64,000 nt of DNA, taken from Acanthosepion esculentum. Lineage: Eukaryota; Mollusca; Cephalopoda; Sepiida; Sepiidae. The notes under the pieces were generated by a model. The model did no database searches, had not been told where the DNA came from, and saw only the letters and a list, made by a program, of their open reading frames with translations. This document shows, in pieces, positions 52,846 through 63,969 of this stretch. Position 1 is the stretch's first letter, and each line of letters begins with the position of its first letter. The stretch spans positions 14,926,997 through 14,990,996 of the forward strand of contig OZ038498.1 in assembly GCA_964036315.1 (NCBI GenBank). Reading direction: 5' to 3'. The position numbers and the translations under genes were made by a program.

Positions 52846-52979
52846 ACAATATTTAAACAGTGATTAATAATCCCGACTGAATTATGTGCATTAACAATAA
52901 CAATTGTCTTGAATATTTTGAATTTTCTTTGTATAAAGGTTCTTCAGAATGTAAAAATTAATTTGTAACAAAATTTTAT

Positions 52980-53605
52980 TGAAAGTGCAAAGAAAGAAAG
53001 AAGGAAGTAAAGAAAGAATAAAGAAGAAAAGAAAAGAATAAACAGGAAGAGAAAGAAAGAAAAAGAATAAATATGAAGACAAGAAAAAGAAAGAACATAA
53101 AGACAAAGAAAGAAAATGAATAAACATAAAGAGAGAAAAAAAGAAAAGAATAGACATAAAAAGAAAGAAAAGAATAAACTGGAAGAGAGAAAAGGAAGAA
53201 AAGAATAAACAAGAGAAAGAAAGAAAAAAAAAGATTAAATATAAAGAAAAAAAGAAAGAAAGAAAGAACAAAACATGAAATCAAAGGAAAAAAAGATTAA
53301 ATATGAAAAAAGAAAGGAAGAAAGAAAGAACAAAACATGAAATCAAAGAAAGAAAAAAAAGATTAAAAAAGAAAAAAAGAAAGAAAGAACAAAACATGAA
53401 ATCAAAGAAAGAAAAAAAGATTAAATATAAAGAAAAAAGAAAGAAAACATGAAATCAAAGAAAGAAAGAAAAAGATTAAATATAAAGAAAAAAAGAAAGA
53501 AAGAAAGAACAAAACATGAAATCAAAGGAAAAAAAAAAGATTAAATATAAAGAAAAAAAGAAAGGACAAAACAAGAAATCAAAGAAAGAAAGGAAAAGAA
53601 AACCA
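52980..53605. repeat. Purine-rich minisatellite, second array
   Basis: Units of (AAAG)n, 'aacaaaacatgaaatcaaag', more AAAG, and 'aaagattaaatataaagaaa'. The layout (GAAA blocks, an ACAT-containing spacer, an ATAAATA-type spacer) parallels the array at 30150-32830 but the spacers differ. Confidence 0.9.
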
Positions 53606-54104
53606 CTAAAACCAAGTAAGATTTGTTTGTTTTAAATCATTTTATTGAAGAAAAAACAAAACGTCAGAAATGTTTGGTCTCTTGGGTTTGATGACAAATG
53701 AATCTGGCCTTTATTAAAACTGATATGTTTTGGTCTTTCTGATTAACAAATGCAATTGCAAGAAAAGCAGACAGATGTGCGCGGACCGAGAAAAATGTAC
53801 AAAAAGATTATCTCCTTTGTTATAGCAAGGGAGGCAACTCAGAAAGTAAAGTGAAGAGGCAGGTACGGATGATGTGTGAGGTTTTCATGTGGCTTTTCAA
53901 GGGAGGAATGAAAACGTTCTCAATAAGAACTGATTTTTTTTAAACATACCCACCATTGTCAAACAAATTATATAAACACATGCGCATATACAATACTTAT
54001 TGGCCTATAAGCCGCACTTTGTTTTAGCTCTCAAAACAAATAATCAAATATTGAACTTCATCCCATGTAGTGTTTAAAAATGGCTTAGAGAAGAACGTGT
54101 TCGT
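53606..54104. other. No gene recognised
   Basis: Unassigned AT-rich sequence with no persuasive frame or repeat. Confidence 0.4.
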
Positions 54105-54490
54105 ATATACATATATATATATATACATTAATTATATATACATAGATATATATACATATATATATATATACGTACATATATGCATATATACATATATATA
54201 TATACGTACATATATGCATATATATATATATACGTACATATATGCATATATATATATATACGTACATATATGCATATATATATATACGTACATATATGCA
54301 TATATATATATACGTACATATATGCATATATATATATACGTATATATACGTACATATATGCATATATATATATATACATATATATATATACGTACATATA
54401 TATGCATATATATATATATACATATATATATACGTACATATATATAAATGAAACAAAATTGGGTGTTATATATATATATATATATATGAG
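54105..54490. repeat. ATATACGTACATATATGC minisatellite in (TA)n
   Basis: About ten units of a 22-28-bp repeat with core TACGTACATATATGCATATA. CGTACATATATGCA is itself rich in palindromes (TACGTA, ATATAT, ATGCAT). Open frames exist on both strands only because of the repeat. Confidence 0.92.
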
Positions 54491-54754
54491 TTAAATGCCG
54501 ATCAAATATGGGTTGGAATTAGACTGGATGATACGATAAACATTTCATATTTTTTCTTTATCATATATATATTCTTTTTGAGTCATGGACTCTGTAAGAA
54601 CTGACCAAATGATATCAGGATTCAAGAGCTTTCATATAATCTATTCGCCATTTTCAATGTTGTAGCATACCTACGGGCGATAATGGGCATGTCCCCATTC
54701 ACATAAATACAGTAGTAAATGCTGCATGTTGGTCTGTAATTGGAGATTCATCTA

Positions 54755-54945
54755 CAGCTGTGCTGGACAAACTCTCTGGCTTCGGGCAGAGAGGATCCCC
54801 AGATGACACTATGTTGAAGGGCAGAGTCTCATCTCAGGAAACAGCTACCCTGTTTTATACAAGGTCTACAGGGAATTTTTGGCTGAGCCTATGGGTTTTG
54901 ATACCTCACATTAAATTCAGCCTTGTGCCACATCTGACCACGTGG
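54755..54945 (+). mobile_element. GCCTTGTGCCACA-tailed SINE-like unit
   Basis: Contains 'cagatgacactatgttgaag' then GGCAGAGTCTCATC, 'ggtctacagggaatttttgg' then CTGAGCCTATGGG, and the tail CAGCCTTGTGCCACATCTGA. It is the same core family as 18483-18930 and 51104-51262, more diverged. Confidence 0.58.
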
Positions 54946-54999
54946 GGCAGTTGGTGGATATCCTGCAGTTGAAGATTCATTGTGGAATTCACTTGACTC

Positions 55000-55495
55000 A
55001 CTTCTAGCAGTTGACTACTTCTTCTATGCACTGCTAGCGAATCTTATAAGTGTTGTTCTTGTCCCATGTATTACTGTTCATTACCAAACTTTGGTTCATT
55101 ATTCTATTCAGAAACCTTCCCTAGATTACAGCAATCAAGGATGTTTTTCTTTGAATATATAAGATTTTATGTGTATTTTATTTTTGTGTTTAAGATGAAA
55201 AACATTTCTATTACTATAAAAAAAAAAACATCTACATATTCAGACAAACAAAAAACATCCTCAATAATGGCTAACTGATTATAGATTAGTCAAAATTCCT
55301 CAGATCCCAAAATCATTTGGACGATTCTTATACACTCCATGCCCCTAAAAGAAATCTCTTGCATAAATTCAAGAAATATATAAAAAAAAGCTTAATCACA
55401 GTGCCTTATCAGTCATCTTTAATGAAACATGTATAAAACAGTTTGCTAACCAAATACACAATCATATATTTTCTGTTGATACATTTTAATAGATA
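55000..55495. other. No gene; one arm of the 61.4-kb foldback
   Basis: 55310-55440 contains 'aaaagcttaatcacagtgcc' and 'aatgaaacatgtat', an arm of the GCAGCAATCC foldback family at 61366-61637. The rest is unassigned. Confidence 0.45.
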
Positions 55496-55499
55496 CAAT

Positions 55500-55640
55500 T
55501 TATTTAAGTAAAAGCTCTGTTTTTTATTTAAACAGTATTAATTATATTTACTGGCCTGGAAGTTCAAGAAATTTCGTTTAATACTGTTTAATTAAAAAAC
55601 AGAGCATTTACTTAAATAAATTGGGTCTATTAAAAAATAA
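55500..55640. repeat. Foldback of the 'ACAGAGCATTTACTTAAA' SINE tail
   Basis: 'atttatttaagtaaaagctc' with TGTTTTTTATTTAAACAGTA at 55500-55545 is the reverse complement of 'tactgtttaattaaaaaaca' with GAGCATTTACTTAAATAAAT at 55580-55625. Two SINE tails thus face each other around a ~35-bp loop. Confidence 0.75.
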
Positions 55641-55784
55641 CATATAAACAGAATGTTAAATGAGTGTTGGATTTCATAATATGTTGTCATTGTTTACAAG
55701 TCTCTTGAACAGATATGATCGTTCAAGAAAGATCATCAAAGATTTGTTGTTTAAAAACATTAATTTGGACTTTGCTAACCAGAC

Positions 55785-55950
55785 GCTTCTCTATAGCTAA
55801 GTGGTACAGCACATCAGATTAAATGACAGTTCTGTATAGGACACAGGTTTGATTCCTGTTGAACAAATATTTTCTATGAAAGATTTCTTGAACATACATG
55901 CCAGTAAATGCATAAACAGAAAATATATTAAATAATTGTCAGACTTAATC
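55785..55950 (+). mobile_element. SINE with best-preserved tRNA-like head
   Basis: The head has an A-box-like TAGCTAAGTGGTACAGC (about 55793-55809) and B box GGTTTGATTCC (about 55845). The body 'tattttctatgaaagatttc' then 'ttgaacata' follows, as in 52455-52620. The distal tail is short, then (CA)n(TA)n follows. Confidence 0.65.
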
Positions 55951-55954
55951 CATT

Positions 55955-55955
<1 letters not shown>

Positions 55956-56020
<65 letters not shown>
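55956..56020. repeat. (CA)n(TA)n microsatellite
   Basis: About 20 bp of CA followed by about 45 bp of TA behind the SINE. Confidence 0.95.
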
Positions 56021-56023
<3 letters not shown>

Positions 56024-57609
56024 GAGAATTACACAGAGAATAGGATCTCACCATCCATGAAATTACTAACTTTAGTTTCATTTAACTGTGCTTAGTCCAG
56101 TCAGCAAAACTTTCATGTTTAAAACTATGATTAAATTAAAATTACTTTGTCAGCTCGATTTCAAATGAGTGAAAATTCAAAACAAAAAAAAAAAAAGCGA
56201 TAGACGTAGAAGAAATTTTTTAATAAGTCCTGTTAAATTTTATAAATTTGACCCCATCATCAAAATAAGCCACAATTTTTATTCACATAATCATAATAAC
56301 TCAAATCTACTACATCTCAACCGTTGTCAGAATTAGTAATAATCAAAACTTTATTACACTGTAAAGATTTAACAACATCAAAGTGATCATATCGTCATTT
56401 GAATTCAGAATAATCAAGGTGGGTACTAGCATATGCGTGAACCAGGTTATTAAACCTGGCAATCAGTGCAATTAACCTATTTGAAGACAGAGGGCAAATT
56501 CAGATCAGGACAAATTTATAAGATTCAGACAGGAGATGGGTCAAAACTATTTAAGTTAAACTTTCAAAAGTGTCTACTCAAGTTAGTCGAAAATAAAATC
56601 TTTAATAAGTACTTTTAAAATACAAACAAAAATTTAATCGATTTAAACTTTCTCAAAGACAACCAATATCTGAATCTTCGTACCTTGACAGGAGAAGGTT
56701 AGCAAAGTTTAACATGCACTCAAAAGAAACACTGTATCAAAAGGACGGTTTTTCTTTTCACAACGCTATTACTGTATACACTTTTGACTCCCTCTGCAAT
56801 TTTTATTGTCTTAAAAAAGCTATATTTAGAATTTTAATAAAAACTCAAACTGGATATGAAACCGGATTTATGCATTCACATTTTCCTTGAGAATTAACTA
56901 CAAAAGTTTTAAACATTATTCTTGTATATAAAGTCTAATAGTGTTTAACATTTTTGTTGTCAGTTCTCAAAAATAAAAAAGCATAAATCCAGATGTTTAC
57001 ACACTATATTTAGTAATATATGTTGTGAGAGAAAATGAAAGAAATACACAGAAAATGCATTTATTCAAAATTTATAATTAGTTAATTAGTTTTTTGTTTT
57101 TTAATAATGTGCACCCAATACAAAGCCCAAGGGCCACTCAAGGTAGAGTGTTACTGTGTGGATCTGTATTTGCGTAAGAAAGGGGCAAGATAACAGGAAA
57201 GATAGCTAATTCTAGACTTAAAGAGGTCAAGCTTTAATTAGCAAATAAAATTTAGACAGAGTTCAGGCAGAGACGTTAAAAGTATTGAGTCGAAGTAGAC
57301 TTTAGAAGGAACTGGAAACCCAATCCTAAAGAGGAATCAAGGGATGAACCTCTTGTTCAGACATTTTTATAAATTTATAAATACAAATTTTTTTATGAAT
57401 TTATAAATACAAAAATCATTTTCATAGTTATTTCTTTGCAATATTGTAAATAATAAATATTGTATTACAGTTGGTTCACATATTTTGATAATCTTGTAAA
57501 TACAAAATTATTCTTGGAAATAAACAAGCTAATAAATAAACAGGGCTTAATATTTTTGTTGTAAATTCTTGAGAAAAAAAAAGAGAATATATGAATCCAG
57601 TTTCATGTT
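56021..57609. other. No gene; small foldback at 56865-56990
   Basis: 'ggatttatgc' and a TTGAGAATTAACTACAAAA-like arm at 56865-56905 pair with 'tttttgttgtcagttctcaa' and 'gcataaatcc' at 56950-56990. The same arm recurs at 57550-57600. 57118-57150 shares 'aaagcccaagggccactcaa' with 14070-14105. No coding is seen. Confidence 0.45.
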
Positions 57610-58176
57610 TACACCCTTGTGTAAATTAATTGAAACAAAATGAATAATTCCATTATTGTTTACTTTTTTTTCTCATATTTTTACAATGAAATATGTCCCA
57701 GTGCACATGTTAGTACTTCATATGTCCATTTCACAAAGTCGTTCCTTGCAGATTGACCACAGATTCTTGATTGGATTTAAATCAGGAGAGTTTCCAAACT
57801 AGTCAATAGTATTTTGATTTGCTCACTAGTAAGGCTTGCCAGTGTGTTCATGCAGCATTACAATTTTCATATGCTTCCTTGGAGTAACGTCCATCACAGA
57901 CAATGGCTGTAGGACAACTAATCGACAGTCGAAACAATTGTGTCTAAGCGTGATAAAAATCTGATGCAATCATTGATGACACAATATTTTTGAAGGCCAA
58001 TTTCATCATACATCCCCAAAACAGATTCATATTACTGCACACTACTGCAAATGACCTAATCTAAGGAAAAAATAGAAATTGATTACACCCTGCCACTCCG
58101 GTGGGTCTAAATTTGATCATATGGTGAAAGAAAGGAAATTAAAATAGTTGTTTCAATTAATTTGCACAAGGGTGTA
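57610..58176 (-). mobile_element. Tc1-like element, internally deleted, with intact ends
   Basis: Inverted ends of 27-28 bp: TACACCCTTGTGTAAATTAA then TTGAAACA at the left, and its near-exact reverse complement at 58149-58176. TA is at both edges. Within it, on the minus strand, a transposase scrap reads IDWFGNSPDLNPIKNLWSIC then KERLCEMD. This is the Tc1 N-P-I-E-N-L-W block, but the catalytic Glu is Lys (IKNLW). Only the 3' part of the transposase remains, so it is non-autonomous and dead. Confidence 0.78.
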
Positions 58177-58715
58177 GGTTTTAATATAATTCTAAAAATA
58201 GCTTTTTAAACAATAGAAATTGCCAGCAAGTATACAATATTAGCGGCATCAAGTGAAAAAAAGATCCTTTTGACAGACCATTTCTTTGCAGGTAGAAATA
58301 TTAAACTTTGCCAAAAGATCAATTATTAATTAATAAAAAAAATGTTCTTGCATTAACTACTAAAGCCTTTTTGCCTAATCTTTTCGGTTGGCTTGTCACA
58401 TAAGTCAAATATATTTCTTAATATAGGGAGCTGTGTCCCCTCTGTCATCAAAGGGACTTCCAGTGTATAGTAAAATAGCACTCAGCCCAAAATATCTGTT
58501 ATGATATCTTAATGCTAGTGTTATCATGATGCTTCATCGTTTATTAATGGAAGCAAAAAAGCAAAAGAATTGTGGTGCAAACAATTCTAATGTTTTTCAA
58601 AGAGACTCTCCGTTTCTTGGTGAAAATGTTTGGATATACCTTAATATGATTCAATAATGACCATGTCATTCACCATCTGCAAGGGCTCTTAGAACCTAAC
58701 TAATATGAATAATGA
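58177..58715. other. No gene recognised
   Basis: Unassigned AT-rich sequence. Confidence 0.4.
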
Positions 58716-58718
58716 AAT

Positions 58719-58754
<36 letters not shown>

Positions 58755-58937
58755 GGCTTGGCTTCACAAAACAAAGATCAAGAGGGAGTCTGTACAAGTC
58801 GCTTGTTTGTGACTGATAAGTGCAATATGTTGGCCGAAACTAGTTGAGAAATCTAAATGAAATAATAAAAACAAAGGAATATATATATAAAACCCAGTGT
58901 GTCTGAAGATTTTAATTTTTTAATATTTTTTATTGTT

Positions 58938-58995
<58 letters not shown>
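58716..58995. repeat. (TA)n and (TATG)n microsatellites around unique sequence
   Basis: (TA)n at about 58720-58751, (TA)n at about 58940-58980 and GTAT/TATG repeats to 59002. Between them at 58813-58840 is a CTGATAA ... GAAAC core (see hammerhead-like finding). Confidence 0.85.
58813..58840 (+). ncRNA. Hammerhead-core-like motif, degenerate
   Basis: CTGATAA at 58813-58819 and GAAAC at 58836-58840 enclose a poorly pairing loop. The final core A is misplaced (CTGATAA), so activity is unlikely. Confidence 0.2.
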
Positions 58996-59002
<7 letters not shown>

Positions 59003-59004
<2 letters not shown>

Positions 59005-59867
59005 AACTTTCGTTTTACTAGATATGTCACTTGGCATCTTCCATAATTTACCAAGACTTTTCAGTTAACCTGATGAATATTTATGACCGTCTCTTAAATC
59101 TAAAAATTTTAAGACACTAACAACATTTTTAATTTTGTTTATAAATACTGGTTGCAAAATAAAATCCTTACCGTTGCCTTGATAAAGGCCGTCAGAGGAC
59201 GAAATGTGTCGGCTAAAAAAAGTTTTGCTTTTGTCTTTATTCATTCACATATATAAAAATTATGAGAGGAGGTCTGAAAAGTTCTGGGCCCAACCAAGAA
59301 ACCCTTCCCTGAAAAGATTGAAATTTGTGGTGGAGGGAGGCATCCAGTCATGGTGGTCACTAAAACTGTTCAACACCTCGCTTGCATATGCGCACATGAA
59401 AATTATATAATATATTTTTATTGCCAGCAACAAAATATACATTCCTATGACAAAGGAAAATTTTATCATCTTTAACACCAAATTCCAGAAACCAGAAAAA
59501 AAAAATATTTACAAGATGAGTCCAGAATTAGAACACCAGACAAAAAAAGAAAAGAAAAAAGCATCAACACACACACACACACACACACTTTCTCTGTCTC
59601 TCTCTCGCTCTCTCTCTCAATTTTACAACCAATGAAATTGCCTAGCATAATTTTCAAAATGAACAGGTTAAGGTGATGTAAAAAAAATATGTGCGATTAA
59701 TTGTTTACACTGAAAAATTAAATGGAGGGAAAGTTTAGCTTTTGTGATAATGGACCCGGTGTCATAAATTGCACTGCAGTTAAGCATATTGGATAGGCAC
59801 ACATATACATACACACATACATTTTGATACATTCATTATATATGCACACAAATAAATTCATACATTC

Positions 59868-59901
<34 letters not shown>

Positions 59902-60119
59902 CTACAAAGAAACATATCAATATACATACACATATATAGGACACACACATCAACATACGTTATAGATATGCATGCAATTATACATATAAAATACATATCA
60001 ACATAGATATACATATTTAAACACATGTGTAAATATATGTTTACAAACATATCAACACACACACTTATATACATAACTATATATTTGTACTTCAATGTGG
60101 TGTGCTGTTATGACCTTGA

Positions 60120-60162
<43 letters not shown>

Positions 60163-61297
60163 GATATACTGGCAAGCTTTGTGATTGTGCTGTCAGGTTT
60201 TGTGTTGGTTCTACCTGTACTTTGGTTTGTTACATGAAAAATTAGAAATTATCAGATTTTTTGATAAAAACTCCTTATTAAAACAAAGAAGTGAATTGAA
60301 TGTAAATTGTAGGCATTGCCTACTTTTTACCTTACAATATTTTTAAACTTTGAATTTGATAATACTTTTTCTTACAGTAATAATTAGTAGATGAACTGCT
60401 GTGCACCTTATCTGGCTTACTATTCTATTTGTATGTTTCATTTTGATTTAATATTGCTTTTTATTGAAGTTTGGTTTAGGTATTATTAACATCTTATATG
60501 GATGTACAGGTATTTGGTTGATATTATTAACATCTTACATTGATTATTTGGTATTATTAACATCTTATATGGATCCTCTTCATTTAACGGTTGCATATTA
60601 ATTTGCCAAAGTAGTTCTGTATTTTTTATGTTATTTTTGTTTTTTTAAATGTTTGCCAGTTTCTTAAAGGGGTCTTTTATTTATCAACTACAAAATTTTA
60701 TGCAAGAAGCTGAATGAGCATATAACTAGTTAGCATTGTTAAATTACCTCCCCATCTCTTTTGCTTCTTGGGAAGTTTTAGACTTCAATACATCTTACTA
60801 AATAATGTAACAATCTGTATCTGCCTATAAGGAAATTGTCTAGATTTTATATGTAGATAACTTCGTGTCATGACCTATATTAAAAAAAAGAATTTCCAAA
60901 TTTGTATTTAGCATGGGTCACATTCAATTGGTTAATCACAGCAAAGCCTACAAGTCTATTTTTTTAAAGTATTCTGCTTTTTAAAATTAAATTAATTTTT
61001 CACTCACCAGTAGTTTAACATTGCCTGAAGAGACACATTTATGGTGTTGAAACATAATTGTAAAATGTGTAGTGATTTTTAACATTTGTTAATATCCCAA
61101 AATAAATAATATTTAGCTCTACTCTGTATTGAGCCCTCTTTTAAATTAAATGTTATGTACAATGGAATCATACTCCATTCGTTTTCATTTTACCTGGAGA
61201 TAGATATAATAGTTGTGTGTAAAAACTTCCAACAAAAAAAAAGTGTTTTAAATGTCTAATTTTAAAAAAAGAGCATGAAGAACTTTTAAACACCTAA

Positions 61298-61300
<3 letters not shown>
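59003..61300. other. No gene; microsatellites and unassigned sequence
   Basis: (CA)n and (CT)n at 59565-59620, (TA)n at 59868-59898 and 60120-60158. The spot 59262-59285 ('gaggaggtctgaaaagttct') resembles a mariner-type terminal repeat without partner. AATATTATTAACATCTTA-type text is triplicated at 60480-60575. No coding signal. Confidence 0.45.
61025..61053 (+). ncRNA. Hammerhead-core-like motif
   Basis: CTGAAGA at 61025-61031, a hairpin in which ACACA faces TGGTGT, and GAAAC at 61049-61053. Outer helices are not demonstrated. Confidence 0.25.

Positions 61301-61303
<3 letters not shown>

Positions 61304-61360
<57 letters not shown>
61304..61360. repeat. (TA)n microsatellite
   Basis: About 50 bp of TA at the left border of the foldback repeat that follows. 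Confidence 0.95.
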
Positions 61361-61361
<1 letters not shown>

Positions 61362-61365
61362 TTAG

Positions 61366-61637
61366 GCAGCAATCCTTCATTTATGCATGTTTCATTAAAA
61401 ACAGACATGGTACTATGGTTAAGCTTTTTAAATTTTTCTTGTGTTCACAGAAGAGCTTTCTTTTTTGAACATTGAGTCTAGAAACTTTTAAAAGTATAGC
61501 CGAAAGTGCTCAGAACTATAGAACATTTGGACAGTTTCTACACACTCAAAAAAGAAAGCTCTTGTGCGAACACAAGGAAAATTAAGTAAAAAGCTTAACC
61601 GTAGTACCTTGTCTGTCATTTTAATGAAACATGCATA
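61366..61637. repeat. Foldback repeat (GCAGCAATCC family)
   Basis: The left arm ('gcatgtttcattaaaaacag' with ACATGGTACTATGGTTAAGC, 61385-61425) is the reverse complement of the right arm (GCTTAACCGTAGTACCTTGT with 'ctgtcattttaatgaaacat', 61588-61632). The stem also covers a GAGCTTTCTTTTTT / AAAAAAGAAAGCTC block. The loop holds 'tatagccgaaagtgctcag'. (TA)n or (CA)n tracts border it. Single arms occur at 40341 and 55310-55440. Confidence 0.78.
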
Positions 61638-61639
61638 TA

Positions 61640-61702
61640 CACACACACACACACACACACATATATGTATATGTATGTATATATATATATATATATATAT
61701 AT
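61640..61702. repeat. (CA)n(TA)n microsatellite
   Basis: (CA)n at 61639-61661 and (TA)n at about 61678-61701 between two foldback repeats. Confidence 0.95.
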
Positions 61703-61707
61703 TCCTC

Positions 61708-62000
61708 ATTGGTAGCACAACTCTGAGTTCCATGCTCAACAAAATCTTCAATCTTCAGGTGCAGATTGAAAACTATTTGAGCTTTCAATCATTACCTGAA
61801 GATTGTTGCATGCATGAAACTCAGAGTTGTGCTACATGTGAGAAAAAAGGTATGTTTATTATAAATTATAGTTCTGTTATTCTCTCTTTCATAAGAAATA
61901 TATTTGCGGACACTGAGGTCAACAATGAGTGGCTACAATTTGTTTCAAGCTTGAATGCAATCTCTTGAAGATTACATTCAAGCATGTAACAGACAGTAGA
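61708..62000. repeat. Two nested small foldbacks
   Basis: 'tagcacaactctgagttcca' (61712-61731) pairs with 'gaaactcagagttgtgcta' (61816-61834), with CTGAAGA-GAAAC at 61796-61820 on the right arm. A second pair, CTTGAATGCAATCT / AGATTACATTCAAG, lies at about 61951-61982. An open frame of 134 codons across it is repeat-derived. Confidence 0.65.
61796..61820 (+). ncRNA. Hammerhead-core-like motif on a foldback arm
   Basis: CTGAAGA at 61796-61802 and GAAAC at 61816-61820 with a TGCATGCA palindrome between. Stem II is not convincing. Confidence 0.22.
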
Positions 62001-62030
62001 CACTAGGTGTTGACATCACTGTCAACACTG

Positions 62031-63162
62031 TCAAGGTGTTGGACAATATAATTGGAACAGCTGCAAATTCCACTCCTATATTTCAAAGACCTATTATATT
62101 AAGAACTTTAACTAGAACTGCGTAATTACAGGTTATATCTATTGTAAATACGTTTATTTATCTAATTTACTGTCTTTGTCTTATTTATTTTTAGAATTTA
62201 GTAAAATTTAAGCTAAATGCGTGACCTCTCTGAGTTCGAAAAAGGGCAAATTGTTGGAACTCACATAGCAGGAGCCGCGATCACTAAGGTTGCTGAACTA
62301 TTTGGCTTTTCAAGAGCTACCATATCAAGAACTAGAAACAGGGCAAAACCTCGAGTAACCAAAGCAATTCGGGCTGGACTTGCAAACTTACTGACAGGGA
62401 CCGACGTGCATTGAAACACAATGTGGCAAAAAATCATCGGACTACTGCAGCCAACATTCAGAAGAGGTTGAAGTGGTGCAGAGATCATAATGCTTGGTGT
62501 GCAGACCAATGGAAGCAAGTCATATTCCCAGACGAGTTCAATTTTTCTCTTTTCCCAACTTCAGGGCGAGTTTATGTGTGGAGGCAGCCCAAAGAAACTT
62601 ACAACCCTGACTGCCTTCTTCCAACAGTGAAGCATGGAGGTGGATCAGTGATAGTTTGGGCAGCCATATCATAGAAATATCTCAGTCCAATAGTTACCCT
62701 GCATAGAAGAATCAACAACAATGATTAACTGAATATTTTGGGAGATCATATTCATCCAATGGTCCAGACTTTAGCCCTGATGGTAACTGCATCTTCCAAG
62801 ACGATAATGCTCTAATACATACTGCTCGAGTGGTTAAGAATTGGTATGAAGAGCATGAAAGTAAGCTAGAACATATGGAGTGGCCTCATCAATCTCCAGA
62901 TAGCAATATTATTGAGAATTTGTGGTGCATTTTGGAGCGACAAGTTAGGAGCCGCTATCCTCCACCGTCGTGTCTTAAAGAGCTGGAGCAGGTGTTAATT
63001 GAAGAATGGCTGAAAATTCCTTTGGATGAAGTCAGGAAGCTGTATGATTCCATTCCTAGACATATTAAAGCTGTATGTGAGGCTAAAGGAGGACCAACTC
63101 CATATCGAATAAATTTTCTTTGAATTTAACAAGTGTTTCAATTATTTTGTTCAACCTCTGTA
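62031..63162 (+). mobile_element. Tc1-like transposon, near full length
   Basis: Imperfect inverted ends of about 30 bp: AAGGTGTTGGACAATATAAT then TGGAACA at 62033-62059, and at 63131-63160 the reverse complement of CAGAGGTTGAACAAAATAAT then TGAAACACTT. TA follows at 63161-63162; the left target dinucleotide is mutated. The ~1.1-kb length is a little short of typical Tc1 elements because of internal deletions. Confidence 0.78.
62217..63123 (+). pseudogene. Tc1-like transposase, broken
   Basis: The frame opens MRDLSEFEKGQIVGTHIAGA then AITKVAELFGFSRATIS, the first helix-turn-helix of Tc1 transposases. A deletion follows, then LTDRDRRALKHNVAKNHRTT-type text in another frame (from about 62390) with LKWCRDHNAW. 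The catalytic triad is traceable: PDEF near 62535, QDDN near 62797-62808 in a further frame, and NIIENLW near 62910, with the DD34E spacing. The C-terminus ends VCEAKGGPTPYRINFL. At least two frame changes and a stop (AIS*) at about 62672 make it inactive. Confidence 0.85.
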
Positions 63163-63194
63163 CATGATAAAAATTTATTTTTAAGGTGTTATAT

Positions 63195-63278
63195 TTATCA
63201 GTAAAAGTAAGCATACACTGAGGTCAACACCAAAGGACAATAGTCTGTTTCATACTTGAATGCAATCTTCAGCCCATG

Positions 63279-63317
<39 letters not shown>

Positions 63318-63320
63318 ATT
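63195..63320. repeat. Diverged arm of the 12.6-kb foldback family plus (TA)n
   Basis: 'gaggtcaacaccaaaggaca' with 'atagtctgtttcatacttg' and AATGCAATCTTCA follows the order of the arm and loop at 40181-40220. A (TA)n tract (63283-63313) follows. Confidence 0.6.
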
Positions 63321-63424
63321 ATTGAAATGTTCTTACCCACCACCCATTTGCAAAAAACTGAACAACCAAAGATCTGAATTTGTCAGGTAAATCTTCTTGT
63401 TTGGGTCCGAGAACTTTTCACTAC

Positions 63425-63460
<36 letters not shown>
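63425..63460. repeat. (CA)n microsatellite
   Basis: About 30 bp of CA dinucleotides. Confidence 0.95.
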
Positions 63461-63461
<1 letters not shown>

Positions 63462-63534
63462 ATCGTTTGATTGATTTGTTTTTTATGACTTATCAACCCT
63501 TTGTCAGTTATTTATAACTATATTTGTGGTTGCT

Positions 63535-63643
63535 TACAGTACACCAGATTTTCAAATAGCCCCTCATCTAAGAAGCGATTCAGCTTGATGCTGTTTAACT
63601 TCAAGAATCAAATCAAACCCGTTTTCAGCATCATTTGACACAC
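63535..63643 (-). pseudogene. 5S rRNA-like pseudogene
   Basis: On the minus strand a ~108-nt sequence follows 5S rRNA from near its 5' end ('atgatgctgaaaacgggttt'), through CTTGAAGTTAAACAGCATCA (5S: the GAAGTTAAGCAAC region), to CTTAGATGAGGGGC and the 3' end 'ctggtgtactgtaagc'. It is too diverged to be functional. Unlike the 28-kb copy, no tRNA-like head follows. Confidence 0.55.
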
Positions 63644-63739
63644 ATATATGCATTGCTGGCTTTCTTATATATGTTTACATACAAGGCCTTTGGCACACAC
63701 AACACTACCAATATACACATGCATACAATAATGAATTTA

Positions 63740-63776
<37 letters not shown>

Positions 63777-63929
63777 TTTGAATTGGACAGAGTCCAACAA
63801 TTTATTTAAAGACATTTTTTATATGTTTAACGTTCTTTTTATAGATACAAGTATTTAAGTAAATGCTCTGTTTATAATAAACAGTATTAAAAAGTATAAA
63901 AAGAACGTTAAACATATCAAAAATGTCTT

Positions 63930-63962
<33 letters not shown>
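63740..63962. repeat. Foldback of the SINE tail bordered by (TA)n
   Basis: 'agacattttttatatgttta' with ACGTTCTTTTTATA (63809-63843) pairs with TATAAAAAGAACGTT and 'aaacatatcaaaaatgtctt' (63895-63930). The loop holds 'aagtatttaagtaaatgctc' with TGTTTATAATAAACAGTATT, the SINE tail of 3140 and 52455. (TA)n tracts flank both sides. Confidence 0.75.

Positions 63963-63969
<7 letters not shown>

Noticed and set aside
54070..54494. Frames on both strands reading YIYIYI-type peptides
   Set aside because: Product of the TA-rich minisatellite.
61564..61968. 134-codon plus-strand frame
   Set aside because: Runs across foldback arms and (CA)n(TA)n; no domain.
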